DNA from: Phorcus lineatus
Taxonomy: Eukaryota; Mollusca; Gastropoda; Trochida; Trochidae
Direction of reading: 5' to 3'
NCBI GenBank assembly: GCA_921293015.1
Contig: OV121092.1
Span: forward strand, 5,400,001 to 5,464,000
DNA length: 64,000 nucleotides
Below, one piece after another: positions 24,351 to 36,359 of the stretch (the first letter of the stretch is position 1; every line of letters begins with the position of its first letter). The translations under genes were made by a program, and so were the position numbers. The notes below the pieces were generated by a model. It saw only the letters and a list, made by a program, of their open reading frames with translations. It was not told the origin of the DNA and ran no database searches.

Positions 24351-25380
24351 GTAGGAATATGTTTATTAGACATTTATGGGCCAACTTTGTATTTTTTTCT
24401 CTGCTCCAATCATTTTCCAGTAATACTGATAATAAACAAAATCTGCGTTATAAAAGTATGTAAGTGCATCTTTAAACATGAAAATACAGATGCACCTTAT
24501 AATGAAAGAGATCCAACATAACTGGTAAAAGCGTTCTCATGTTCGGCATTTTAAATAGAGGAATGTGCACTTACAGCACAGAAACATTGTACTTGGGTCC
24601 ATTAACTCGATCAGCAAAAGCAAAATAAATGTCTTACAAACTTTACCACTTTTTCTGACGTTTCTAACTCAGAACGTGCGCCATATACTAATTATTGAGA
24701 TTTGAATAGGAGCAATATTTTCAAACCATACCCGATAATTGCCATGTTCTTGGATGGCAGCTGAAACTCTTAAGAAACAATATTTTGGTCTGACATGACC
24801 CGTGATTTCAACTAATTTCTGTCTTTTTTCTGTCTACACCGCAATTTGACTTCTTAAAATGTTAAACGTTTTCGATTTATTACAGGAAACATGTACATGA
24901 TGCGATGTACTTGAGAAGATAGAAGTCTGTTTAATGCTTCATGGTAATGATGTGGTATTTGCATTCTACTAGGAAAAACATAAAAGGAAGCTGTACATAA
25001 CAGAAAGAAAACATCAGTGACTTTAGGTTACTCAGGTTTTTGTTTATCAAGGATAACTAAATCACTATGAGAAGGCTAAACAAGCGTCATCATTAAAAAA
25101 AACCTTTTCACTTTGTTTATTAATTAAATTTGTTTCTGTTTATCATTTAACAAACCCAAAATTGTTGCATGAGCTTTATCTGGAAATGCATTTACATATG
25201 TACAGATATAGGAATAATGTTAAACATTACCTTGATCAAAACCCTGCATTTGATTTATGTTACAAGCATACCTTACGCTTCAAACCTAGATTTATATGAC
25301 AAATTGTTATGTGCAAACTTTCAAGAATTCATTGTGAACCATGAATATTACATGTCAGACATCTCCAAACCTGCGTTCTT
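24350..25380. other. AT-rich stretch with no supported gene
   Basis: No clear feature. The last 200 bases may be the far 3' part of the retrotransposon relic that follows on the minus strand. Confidence 0.4.
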
Positions 25381-25389
25381 GATTACTAA

Positions 25390-26000
25390 ATACTTCTCAG
25401 GATAGTCGTCATGTTTGATCATAGAACTGTGTATGAATATTTCGTGATGTCAATCTTACAGATATCTTATCTTTACCTCGTTGGTGAAATATTTCTGGAA
25501 AGTACTTTTGGATTTCAACAGGGGATACCCATACACATCCAAAGCTATTTTTAAAGGCAGTCTTCTTACCCAATTTTCATGTCCTGATTCATCAATTCTT
25601 TTAACTGTTAGAACACTTTCTCTTGTATCTAGACTGAGGTTGGCTGAGAAGCCTGGTCAAAAATGTCAAATATCTGCTAATGGCATATAAGATTAAAGGA
25701 TGTCGTCTGCACTCAGCTATGGTAGCTTTGTTAGGAGATCTAGAGCCAACTTTTAAAATAGTTTTACCCAAGTTGCCATGCACCTTTCAACAGGTTTTTG
25801 GATTTACCAACCCAATCATTATGCGCCATAGAACAAAGTCGGCTCTATTCTCACCTGACATATTTTAAAGCAAGCATTTACAATCAATTCTCTCCATGAA
25901 TGCCTCTTGGTAATAACTAATACATCAATTTATATAATCATATGAACAGAACTGAAAGCTTTTTGAAAGTTAACAAATTAAAAAAGTTGTTGCCCTTTTT
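25390..26000 (-). pseudogene. Decayed non-LTR retrotransposon, reverse-transcriptase fragments
   Basis: Read on the minus strand this gives ordered pieces of a reverse-transcriptase protein in shifting frames. At 25939-25977 lies 'FVNFQKAFSSVHM', matching the (F/Y)VDF-x-KAFDSV motif of RT block 3/A. At 25822-25848 lies 'IEPTLFYGA', matching the '(K/I)P-x-LLYG-x-E' region near the RT end. At 25637-25759 lies a helix-rich stretch with 'SPNKATIAECRRHPL' and 'LTRLLSQP', resembling the 'TPN-x3-xGELGR-x-PL' domain after the RT. At 25443-25612 'DESGHENWVRRL' is followed by an open run. The catalytic YxDD box between the first two pieces is deleted (only about 90 bases separate them), and there are several stops and at least two frameshifts, so it is dead. 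Confidence 0.65.
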
Positions 26001-26188
26001 ACGGAGGTTTGGTATAAAAAAAACAAAGTATGCAATAATATCAGGACCAATGTCGGAATTATTTCAGTAATGCGTTTATCGAGTTCACGCAAAGACATCC
26101 CAAGACATTCATATACAACATAAAAAGTACCTTGCATATTTCTGTATTTGTTAGGAAAAGAATCTTTCAAATAATCATTGATAGTCAC
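25970..26188 (-). pseudogene. Unrecognised coding-like frame upstream of the RT relic
   Basis: A 72-codon minus-strand frame (begins MTINDYLKD, contains LRELDKRITEIIP) overlaps the start of the RT relic and could be its upstream part in another frame. It is charged and more coding-like than most frames here, but I cannot match it to a family. It may also be an unrelated relic. Confidence 0.25.
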
Positions 26189-26189
26189 A

Positions 26190-27700
26190 TGTAATACAAT
26201 AAATCAAACTTTGTTGACAGTTTTGATTTCGGCATTGGATAGACAGTATCTTTTAAACTGTGATTCAGGAAAGATATCTTTTAGAAATTACTTGATAGTA
26301 AAGTGAAGCTTCCTGCTATAAACAAGAGTCCGGTCTTCTCATTCTTGTAAGAAACATTAATAAACAAGTCGATAAAGAAGAAATAATGTAATTGCTTCTT
26401 CAGTGAGTGTTAGATTGATAGACAAGACTTAGGAAGTAGAGTAGATGAAGACAGGAAGAAAATGTAGGTTGTTATTGTTGTACGATCAACACGGAGTAAT
26501 GTACCGTGTATGATATAGTGATATATGATGAGTTAAAAATTACCTTTTTAGAGTCCTTTTTATACTGGTGTGATGAAGAAATACAAGTTTTTATTGTCAG
26601 ACAGATTCATCATTGAAATACATAAAACGTTGTATTAATAAAGGACTGAGTTTGCTTGACATAATCACATCATCTCACGATTCTAGTTCAAAAAATTTTA
26701 CGTCTTAATTTTTAATGGAGGATTGAGATCATACAACCATATAAAGAAACTTTACTTTACATGACGTAATTGGGTCTTTCTTTTGTTATCTGAAAGTTTA
26801 TCCAACTAACTCTTGAACCTAGAAAACATCATATTTATTTGGTGTTTACAATGGATGATGCCATGAGATAGAGGATTTATTAATTATTGCATGATAATTT
26901 ATCTTTAGATCATTGATTAAAAATTATAACCTTGTACCTTTCCGCTATCAGCAGTTTTTTTTTGGTGTTTTTTTATTTTTTTTTTTTATCAGTTCCCAAT
27001 TTTACAGAGTCAGACATCTATTCATATCTCCCAGATAAAATACATTAGAGTTAAATTCTAAATATCATAACTTGATATAGATATGAGACCTAAATCAATT
27101 ACTAAAAAATGGGATCAGTTAAATTCTAGTCTAATTACTGGTTATAATGATAACTGAATGTTACCTATGAATCACAAGTACTAAAATACGTATTATCGTT
27201 GATTTTACGACGAGAATAGTTTCAATATAGCATTTATTTTATCAATCGATTCTAGGATGATTCTTATCATCAAACACACTAAGTTTGTGCCCTGATAGGT
27301 TATGAGACATTCGGATATCAAATCAAATAATCCAAAGTAATTGTAAACAGAGGTCAGCAGATATGGAAATGAAAATAAAACTATATTTTTACCTAGTGAG
27401 GTTATCAATTGAAGTGTCATTATAGCGATTCATCCACCAAAAGAGAAAGCATTTGTTTGTTATTTCATTTGTATTTTGATATTCGTTTAGATCTCAATAC
27501 TAGTTTAGTCATGCTGTTAAATGTGAGTATAAAGATTATACCTTAACACCTATTACTGTGTTATTTCAAGGTGTATTGACGAAAACGGGACCTATTGCAG
27601 GTAATGATCCTCTACAATAACAAGAAAAATATCCCATAGATGTCCCAAAAAAGAGAAATGTAAGAATACATCCAAACAAGTACAAACGGATTTTAGCTTT
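26190..27700. other. AT-rich stretch with no supported gene
   Basis: It contains long T runs (26956-26990) and nothing else that I can identify. Confidence 0.5.
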
Positions 27701-27707
27701 GGTAGTT

Positions 27708-27761
27708 ACAAGATAACAAAGATGTTTATATGAAACAAGATAACAAAGATGTTTATATGAA
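27708..27761 (+). repeat. Perfect 27-bp tandem duplication
   Basis: Two identical adjacent copies (27708-27734 and 27735-27761) of a unit beginning acaagataacaaagatgttt. Perfect identity means it is recent, unlike the old duplications around it. Confidence 0.85.
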
Positions 27762-27879
27762 TATTTGATTATTGCCACGAACTCAGGTGTGTTTTGAGGC
27801 TATTTACTTTTCCCATGATCTCGTACCTGTTTATTAACAGGCCACTGGTCCCATTTCAGGTAGTTGGTGTCATGCGGTA

Positions 27880-29250
27880 CATACCAGCGGGATATAAAAG
27901 AAAATATGCCATTGATCTATCCAGATAGCGAAACACAGGAATTTTGTGGACGATAATAGACCTACATCTGCTGTAGTATTGTGAGAATAAACACTAAGTC
28001 ATTCGTGAACTTTTATTAGGGGCTTTTTAGAAGTGGATAAATCATGCCATATTTATTAAAATGTACAATTACAGAGGATACTAACGTTGTTGGTATCTAT
28101 CACTAATAAAATAAACCATTTAAAATTCTTCAAAAAGCATTTTTGAATGACCTCTTCATCATAAATGTGCCCTCAAAGATTATTCTACTAGGCAGTAACG
28201 CGTGTATTACAGAAGCAGAAACTACTCACTGTTTATTGTACCAGTAAAATTCGATTATGAGTTCAAAGTTAAAAGTCGAACATTTTACAAATATAAATAA
28301 AGACGTTCCCATATATGACAATTGGTGAAGCAACATATACTTCACATTGATCAATGTATCTGCAAACTTTAACGCAGGAATATCTATTGAATGTGAACAT
28401 ATTATTACGGGGTAAAAGATAATAGACTTCAGTTGATCAGACTGACACACAGACTAGGCAACTGTTTAATTTCTAATGTTTCCCAATACATAAATCGTTT
28501 AAGTTGATATTGATGCATGTCTTAGTACAATTTTCAAAAAAAACACCTCTTCAACGTATACAAATGTATGATAACCTGACACGATCACAGGTTATTGTTT
28601 CCGGTATAAACATGAAATTCTTATACTACAACATACGATTACTCTCTGTTTATTGTTCTAGAAACATTCGCAAACTTAGTAATTATGAGTTCACTTAGTA
28701 GAACATTTTAAAAATATCTAATTTTGAATTATGTTTTTAAAGAATTCGGACGCTACATGTTTGAGCAATTATATGAAAAGTTTCACTTCTGTGAATACGG
28801 TTCGATTTAAGGTTACCACATAACCACTTGTTAATTTTAAATTGACAAAAAAGTTATAACCAATAATTCTCTTAATTATCATCACCATCTTTCAACATTA
28901 TACTGTGAAGCAAATGGTTGGGAAGTGTGCATGTTCATAACCAAGAAATGTCAAAGTTTAAGTTTCGTTTTGTTTTTGCGTTCTTCTATTGTTTGACCTT
29001 TAAGATTGACATCTTATCGTTAGTTTCTCCTGTCTATTATGACAAGTATTGATGATGTTAGATGATGACCTTGTGTCTCACCCCTTCGTGAAATCCTTGG
29101 TATTCAGATAAGATCGCTGGTAACATTTGCTTTGCAGTAAGTAATAGTCGGATGTCTCGAACCAAACGGTATTGATGGCTCCAGATAAAGGAACACTGGC
29201 ATTTTTGTGGACGAAAATAGTCAGACTTTTGATTGTGTTCTACCAATGTA
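27880..29250 (+). repeat. Unit W: degenerate modules B and C
   Basis: Here 28570-28690 aligns with module B of units X and Y ('acctgac..gatcac', 'ttattg', 'tccggtataaaca'), with a TATAAA at 28605-28610. The stretch 29063-29245 aligns well with module C at 47817-48015 ('gaaatccttgg.attcag', 'taacatttgctttgcagtaa', 'gatggctcc.gataaaggaac', 'tttgtgga'). A second, worse copy of the module C end lies at 27930-27990 ('ccagatagcg', 'aattttgtggacga'). The order and strand match the other units. No frame is conserved across units beyond a minus-strand stretch shared by chance of homology. Confidence 0.55.
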
Positions 29251-29575
29251 ACAACACTCTTGTGTTCTAAAGAGGAAAAGCAACTTCTGATGTTATAACT
29301 TCACGAAACTAAAGAATATGAACGAAGAATTTATTAAGATACTTTTTCATGATACTATAACCTATATTTGCAACAAATCCAAAGAGACATATCCGATTAT
29401 ACCGGCGGCTCTATCATTTGTTACTTGTTTTTTAACCCTGGTAAAATATTATAATTATAATTATATTATCATGGCTATTAAAATTGTAGTGACCTATTGA
29501 TATCTCATTTGACATTTTAAATAGCTCACCAACCATTTAGAGTGTTTAGCCAGTTTATAGTTACGTAACTACTCT

Positions 29576-29578
<3 letters not shown>

Positions 29579-29612
<34 letters not shown>
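29579..29612. repeat. (AT)17 microsatellite
   Basis: Thirty-four bases of uninterrupted AT dinucleotide directly abut the inner side of the MITE end at 29615. It probably grew from the AT-rich interior of that element. Confidence 0.95.
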
Positions 29613-29614
<2 letters not shown>

Positions 29615-29615
<1 letters not shown>

Positions 29616-29659
29616 AGGAGCTTGATCAGCGGATTCAATTACACTAATGAAGCAGGATG
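29615..29659. mobile_element. Solo end of the 14.1-kb MITE family
   Basis: The inverse complement (from 29659) reads catcctgcttcattagtg, then taattgaatccgctgatc, matching the left end at 14105-14150 at almost every position. The partner end is not found to the left. The sequence passes straight into the AT microsatellite, so the other end is lost or deleted. Confidence 0.7.
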
Positions 29660-29669
29660 TGTGCATCTG

Positions 29670-30530
29670 TGATTGTTCACAGTTATGATGTTTCTGAAAT
29701 AGTTTTAATGATCACATCACCATTCAAATTATCAGCTTTTTGTTAAGTTATAAAATGTGCCAGCATGCAGGCAACTGTAATCATCCTCTGTAGACAACCT
29801 AATCATATAGGAAGTAACAGAATTAGTGAAAACACGTAACGGAATACAATATCATTTGCACTTTGAGTTAATGTTAGTCATCTAGATAGCTGTAGCCTTC
29901 AAAACTTGAGATAACACTGACTGAGCAGTTTCATCAAAGTGAGGCAAGAAATTTGAGCTTTTCTTTTAATTTTATATCATTTAAACAATCGTTTCTCGCG
30001 TGAAAATAAGAGTAAAGAATGTTTCAAAACAAAAGTGACAGATACTTTGGGGCTTTTGTTTAAAGAAATGTTAATATACAATTGTGTTTGATAACTTTTT
30101 ATGTCACACATTCCTAAGGGTAACTAATTAGTTTGAAAACAGTTAATGAAAAATGTATCAACAAGTTTATTTTTGATAAATGGTAATCAATTTGAAAGTT
30201 ACAGAATGCATAACCATCACATTAATCATAATGTAATCTCTTACAAAGTACATGTGATGTAATTTCTAAGAAATTAAATTTATTCACGAAATTATTTGCT
30301 TGAAATGTGAACTTTTGTTCAGGGGGTTTTGTGTAATAGTATTAATGTACCAGGAGAAATCACAGAGAAACAAAAGCTGAAATAAATCTGAACCATACAA
30401 AATTGAAAACAATTTGACAAATTTCATATTGATGTACAGGAGATGAGGTGTCAATTAGATATTAACTATTTATCAACATTCGTTTTTTATTTAATTAAAA
30501 TCTACTAATTACTGAAATGTTTTTTAAATG
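29670..30530. other. AT-rich stretch with no supported gene
   Basis: Nothing identified. Confidence 0.5.
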
Positions 30531-30539
30531 ATTTTTGCA

Positions 30540-30955
30540 CACACGCGGTAATTTGAAATGACAAGTGCATGCTTCATATATGTCTGTGTGCAATGATCAT
30601 CGCAATAATTATTCTTTAAATAGTATTTTCTAAACATATATATTAAAAAGAACGCGCACTGACAGAACGAAACCTGAGTATTTTGTCAAAAGAAGTTTTA
30701 TGTTACTATTATATACGTAAACATACATGCCCACATATGTGTGTAGTTGATGCGCACACTGACGGTTAGAGAGGGCTGATTTAGACATTCTCCGGGCGGA
30801 TGATGATTGATAACCGAGAGCTCATGGTAAAAATCCATAACATAAACAAAGAATGTTAAAACAAACATCTCACTGTGAGGAAAGACAGAGAAGACTCAGA
30901 CCGACCTGCCGATAATAATGTTGTGGCAGCACAAGAATGAAACAGATACGACGGA
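30540..30955 (+). repeat. Module A, copy 2 (start of unit X)
   Basis: This is the longest and clearest copy. 'cacgcggtaatttgaaatgaca' opens it, then 'tgtgtgtagttgatgcgcac', 'agagagggctgatttaga', 'gatgatgattgataac', 'aaaaatccataacataaaca', 'ctcactgtgagg', 'gacagag' and 'gttgtggcagcacaagaatg'. It aligns over 400 bases with 36360-36800 and 45835-46255. Confidence 0.75.
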
Positions 30956-32339
30956 ATTCGAAAAAAGGAAAACCCTTTTGAAATTTGAAAATAGTTTTTA
31001 TTCAGCTTTCACAAACGCCAACGAAACGAAAACTACATAACCAAACATATGCGTATAGGTGCTAGTGCTAACGCAGAGCTTGTCATGCTAAACAACAAGT
31101 AATATGTCATATGAAGTAGTTTACCTTTGCAGGTAAAACTTTTAAAAATACAAACCATCAATAATATCTTCGAAAGGTCCTGTAATAAAAAAGATATTAT
31201 GGTTCGAAGAGTGCAGGTTTTTGGCTCTTGGATGAGAAAGCCTGTTGCAGGATGAAAGGGAAATAGCTGTGCTGCGCATGCCCGACATTCACAGAACAGG
31301 TGGAATTAACTTGTAAAAATATAAAATGTAACAGGCAGTAACGGGGCATAAACAGATCAATAGTATTTAAACGGCTTTGACACATCCGATTGTGTAATAA
31401 AGGGGGAGGGGAGGGGTCTGCATGGGATTGGCAATTCTTTGATGTCTTAACAGAGAAAGCATGTTGTTTCAAAGAAATACATTGCTGTCTCCAGTCTATT
31501 CTATATGTCAACAATGTTTACAAGAGTCACCTAAACTATCGTTCATTGGTCAAACGGGTCAAATTCTATACAATGTAATGGAGCTAGCTAAGAGCCCAGA
31601 AGGGTATGATATCATAACGAATATTTTCACATTTTTCGAATATTTTCGCATTACGTTGATAACAATATCTTTTGAATAAAACTTTAATGATAATCTTGCA
31701 ATCTTGATTAAAGTCTAAAACTTACTGGTGTAAGCAAGTGTATCTTAAGATCGAAATGTTACACTTTGGTATAATGTTATCAAATATCATTAACAATTTT
31801 CACAGGGAGAGGAAATGTTGTGCGTATATTCATATTTCATGATTATATCAACATTAATATTTGTCAATACTTAAAATTTGCCAAATGATCGCAAAACGTT
31901 GTATAGTTCATTCATTAAAATCTTCATGAAAATATCATTAATTATTCCACACTAGTTGAAAATGTGGACCCATCATGGATCGTAATTATCCTTATAAAAT
32001 GTTTTCGATGTGATTAGTTATAGTTGGAAAGCTAACGTTGTGAAAAGAACAATCGAACTTTTATTATTTGGAGTCAATAAACCAGAAAGGTTTGCATGCT
32101 GAAAATGAGTTGTAAACGGTTATCACAGTTTGTTTACTATGACTATTACATGATCTTATTACATTCTTAATTCCTACGTTATCACTTAATTTTAAATATG
32201 TGCAGAAAATGAAGAAATATTAGATTACAGAACCAAATAAAATGCTCAAATTTAAGATAACACTACCGTATTAAACAGGAAATATTCGTTGCTTAAGCAA
32301 TTTTAGCATTTCAAAATTTCAAAATATTAGTACCACAAC

Positions 32340-32560
32340 AAAACACACCTCTTCTAAGGGTAAACGTACGGGAAAGGGATTCCTATCATCGTCAGGTGTG
32401 ATTTACCTGACAGGATCAGAGTCTGTTTATTGCCTCCTGGTATAAACACGACACTTTAACTGTACCACGCAGAACATAACAGGAACTTGTGTTTAACGTG
32501 AGTAGAAACATAAAACTTACTTCCTGTAGTTTGACGATATCTTCAAACATGACTCTTTAA
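32340..32560 (+). repeat. Module B, unit X, with TATA-like box and hairpin
   Basis: It aligns closely with 47285-47455. It contains a perfect 7-bp hairpin (32391-32397 with 32405-32411, loop gtgattt), 'aggatcagagtctg', 'ttattgcctcctgg', a TATAAA at 32441-32446 and a splice-donor-like AAC|gtgagt (GT at 32498). Module C, about 500 bases on, begins with an acceptor-like 'ttttcatagcag' (AG at 33003-33004). A promoter plus non-coding first exon is one reading, but unit Y lacks the donor GT (CAC|atgagt). Confidence 0.6.
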
Positions 32561-32939
32561 TGAGGTCACTAGGATCCTGTTTTTAAATCTCACTTGTATT
32601 CCGTAACATCTAAAACAACTGCTACAAGGCTAAACAAGATCCCTTTTCATCTTTAACTCAAATATGCATTTCTTAATGAATGTTTAATTAATTTATATGC
32701 ATTAAATTGACACTATTGTTGTTATGTATATACTTCTGTATAACGTTACTGTAAACAAAGTTATTTGTGATTTCAGATCTTTGAAGTGTACAAAATCATA
32801 AGAAAACTGTGACAACAATAATAAATATTTCTTCTGAATGCCAAAATCAACACTACATATCAGTTAACTTCCAACAAGATGAAAGCCTGCCTATATAAGT
32901 AAATATTTTAAAATTTGTACAGGCAGATTAGCAGACGTA

Positions 32940-33600
32940 CTTGATAAAGGACAACTGCTTCAGGATGTTCAGAGGTCGGATTGCCGCTAACATTTTCATA
33001 GCAGTAAGGAAAAGTTGAATGATTTGAAACACACGTTTTTGTAGCTCCACATAAACTCAGTAATCGTTGCACACGAGGCAGACAAATTTTCTTTTCAGGA
33101 AAAATAATGTTTTTTTCAAGAGGTGAAGACAACTTTAAAGAAAGATAATCATATTTGTGCAGAGACTGCAGATATGTTACCAGCTGTGGTTCTCTTAAAA
33201 CTACTTGACTTAATTTTATGTAAAGTTGTACGATTTGCTTCAGGAATCAAACACATCCTGCAATGTGTATTTTAATGTATTCCATGTGATGTCTTTCCGA
33301 CCGGAACCAGAAGACTTGTGGATACAGCTCCAGGGGGTCCTCATGCATATTGTATGTTTAAACAATTTACGTTAGATGAATTTTCTTTCGTTAACATTGC
33401 TTTTAGTAATTCTTTCTGTTAGCCATTCAATTAAATGATAGAGAACAAACGGCACTAGTTTCAAGTAGTAATCTTTATGCTGAGAGTAAATACCTGTCCA
33501 ACTCTTTAAAGAGAAGCATATGTTCTCGAGCTGAAGGATGTACAGGTGTTCTGTGTTTAATGTGTTTCGGTATAATGTCAGCATGTATATATAGTTCAAA
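32940..33600 (+). repeat. Modules C and D, unit X
   Basis: Module C (32950-33110) shares 'gctaacattttc', 'gcagtaagga' and 'gaaac.cacgtttttg.agctcc' with 47880-47965 and 29120-29180. Module D (33350-33600) shares 'atgtttaaacaatt', 'cgttaacat.gct.ttagtaattct', 'tatgctgagagtaaat.cct', 'gagaagcat' and 'gctgaaggatgtacaggtgtt' with 48840-49050. Module D is also present in unit V at 39010-39160. Confidence 0.65.
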
Positions 33601-33659
33601 TAGATTCCATCTCTCAGGTATTCTATAGAAAAAAAACATTTGTTGAAGAAAATCAAGAT

Positions 33660-33846
33660 GATTTATTCACAAGTACTTTCGTCAATAATGTCTCATCAGG
33701 TTATGGCGTCAAACATATTGTATCGACGCAAAATATGTATCTGTATAATTTAATTTGACGTCATATTTGTTAGCTGTGACACGATAACCGACTCAACGTC
33801 ATTCACCCGATGAGACCTTGTGGTCGAAAGTACGTGTGAATAAATC
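33660..33846. mobile_element. Short palindromic MITE with 44-base terminal inverted repeats
   Basis: 'gatttattcacaagtacttt' at 33660 and onward is matched, inverted, from 33846. About 37 of 44 bases agree, through 'gtctcatc.ggt'. The element is 187 bp, non-coding, and has no clear target duplication. It sits at the end of module D of unit X and is absent from the same place in unit Y, so it inserted after the duplication. Confidence 0.75.
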
Positions 33847-34189
33847 AAATGGTAGGAATTTATACCAGGTTAAAATTATTTCTTGTCCATCAAACCTTTT
33901 ACTCAACCACCAAGAAAATCCGTCAATAAACACTTTGATTGCAAGACTTAATCACTATTGTATTTATGAGATCTCTGCTTTTGGGTGAAATTCAAAATGA
34001 ACAATTATTTTTCAACAATAATGTTAACCTTTGTTGCCGTGTCAGACACAATCAAATATGATAGTTGTGGCAACGTGTCAATTCATGTTTCAAATTACAC
34101 ATAATTTCATGACTGAAACAGAGATTTATTCAATTTTTATAAAAGGTGTTTTCAAAATAGTTTTACTATGTGAGTACTGTGCCATCAGA

Positions 34190-34570
34190 AGCATATGGGG
34201 AAAATAACAATGTTTTGTAATGGCAGCAAATCGTTAAAAATGAAATATCTTCAACATCAAACTATACTTACATGTTGCAAGAGAAAGTTTCTTACATATT
34301 TATGCAGACCTTGGAGCAAAAAATCAAATTCAATAAATCCTGTGTTCTTCGTAAAGGTGCTTATCAGTCAATGTGAGACGTACATGCACTGTTTAAAGTC
34401 ACGGGCAAGAGAAACTTATCACATATCATGTGGGGAGTTTTGTGTGTCTTATTAACAACCTGTAGAACGTTGAGATAAAGTTAATATGAAGAATCAATCA
34501 ATCATCTTACACCAAAAAAACTTATTGTTGGACGATATAAATTTTGCCCTTCAGGTTTTCAAAAGGGGAA
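34190..34570 (+). repeat. Module I, unit X
   Basis: It aligns with 41150-41640 in unit V. The shared pieces are 'gaaaa.a.caatgttt..taa.ggcagcaaatcg', later 'aatcaatcaatc', and 'attttgcccttcaggttttc' beside 'gatttgccttcagactttc'. An 86-codon frame (34195-34455) is not kept in unit V. Confidence 0.5.
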
Positions 34571-34574
34571 AAGA

Positions 34575-35920
34575 ATTACGTTACGGACACTTTGTCAATA
34601 GGGCTACCATCATCCTCAATTTGAACCATTTTTCATAATGTCAGTTGTAGCAGTTATAAGTTTCTTTGGCCAAGGGGTTAAGTGCACACATTGTAAAACA
34701 AAGCAGGCATTTCCAGGCAATATCAAACCGGTAATGGAATGAAGTATTTGATTCGTTCTGACAACAAAATGACACGTGCATTCCACTAATAGGCACATTA
34801 CAGGAAATATTCAGAAATACTACCTTATTCGACTGATACCGACCTATAAAACCTTCAACCTGCTTTGTCGTTTCTAACAATGAGTCATTTTGAGTGCAAT
34901 GATGTGTTTCAGTCTTTTAACTTTTAAACATTGATTGTGTTTTTCAACGGGAACTATAGTTTTATAAATAGTTACCAGGTACAGAACGAAATGTGCATTT
35001 TACAAGTCCAAACATATTGTGAAAAATCATCACACATTGGGTTACCTATTACGATATGATTAAGTGTATACCTTATAGTTTGAAAAATGTTTCTTTCAAT
35101 TGCGAATCACTACAATAGTTTGAAGTTGAGGTTGAACTGTGCCAACACTAAATTGGCAACGAAGACAAGTTATGAACAACAACACTTCACAAACATTAAT
35201 AAACATTGATGAAAGTAGGACGAAAACGCGAATGTCTATATTATTTTTGTTTAAGTAGAAATTCTTTTTAAGAATTTATTACCCTCTCAACAAAGTTTTA
35301 AGTCCGTAGGTGGTTATGCTTTATATCTTGCTCCTCAATCGCTTGGATGAAAATGAGAAGAATAGTTTATGATTTCCATCAACAAAGAAGTTGTTTTTGT
35401 AAACGTAAGGTGTTGACAAGCTTTGATAGGTGAATGTATTTTTAAATTGCGTGTGTGTAGTGCCCACATCCAAAGTGCATTCTTTAGAAATTCTACCTAT
35501 CTAATTTACTATAACACTTCCTTAAATGTATTCTCCAAAAACAGGTTTACACTTTTTTGCTGATTTGGATGTTTTTAAAGGTAACAATATATGAGATGAA
35601 ACAAAATTAGATAGATGTAGGTGGAAAGATGCTAAAGTGAAATTAAAACATGAGTTTTTTACTATAGGCCAGATACTTATGATACACTACTTTTATTTAA
35701 CTAAACAATAATTATTGTATTGGTATATTAATGACCAAAGAGACACACACGGTTTTCAATCAAAGGATCATTGAAAGCTTTTGAAGGTTCTTGTTGAAAA
35801 TGAATAACCTCGAGACGTGGATATTTAAAACTGATTAGACACCATAGAAATATCTCATATACTAGTATATCAAGTAGCAACATAAATGCCGTATTCGAAG
35901 AAGAGTTATTGAAGTTCAAT
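34575..35920. other. AT-rich stretch within unit X, no supported gene
   Basis: A string near 34667-34680 resembles a tRNA A-box (tttggccaaggggttaagtg), but no B-box follows at the right distance. Nothing else was recognised. Confidence 0.4.
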
Positions 35921-35929
35921 AACCACATA

Positions 35930-36010
35930 GGTACACCAGACTCAAGGTGCCAAACACAAATGTACCAGTGTATGTACCAAAACGTTTTGAAGATAAAGAT
36001 GACCACACAA
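35930..36010 (+). repeat. Module J, unit X
   Basis: 'acaccagactcaaggtgcca', then 'aatgtaccagtgtatgtacc', 'acgttttgaagataaagatg'. It aligns with 42647-42715, just before the next module A fragment in each case. Confidence 0.6.
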
Positions 36011-36359
36011 GGAACACACAATCACAAATAACGTAACATCTATACAAATTCTCAGTTGTATTACATACAGAAACATTGGACTCTCTGGAAATTGTGTTGC
36101 GCTGAATAAATGTAAAATACTTATATTTGGTGCAAGGTTGGCTGTATGGTTGTTTTTTGTTAGACACGACATATAACCTGGGGCTGCTATAGGTTTTTAT
36201 GGATAGTTGCCGCCGTAAATATTTTGGCTATATGGATTCCCCACTCAAGTTTCAGGAACTCATAAACTTCCTACTTATATCACAGAAACAAACTTTCAAG
36301 CAGAAGTTTTTCATTCAATTATCTTTCTCTCATGAGTCTCAGAGTTTTCTTTTATGATT

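Noticed and set aside
25481-25868. Plus-strand frames of 60-69 codons
   Set aside because: They are shadows of the minus-strand retrotransposon relic.
31197-31514. 105-codon minus frame over a G-rich tract
   Set aside because: No domain or splice context; the G-rich tract (31401-31418) has only three G runs and is a poor quadruplex.
34667-34745. tRNA A-box-like string
   Set aside because: No B-box at the proper distance and no cloverleaf pairing.
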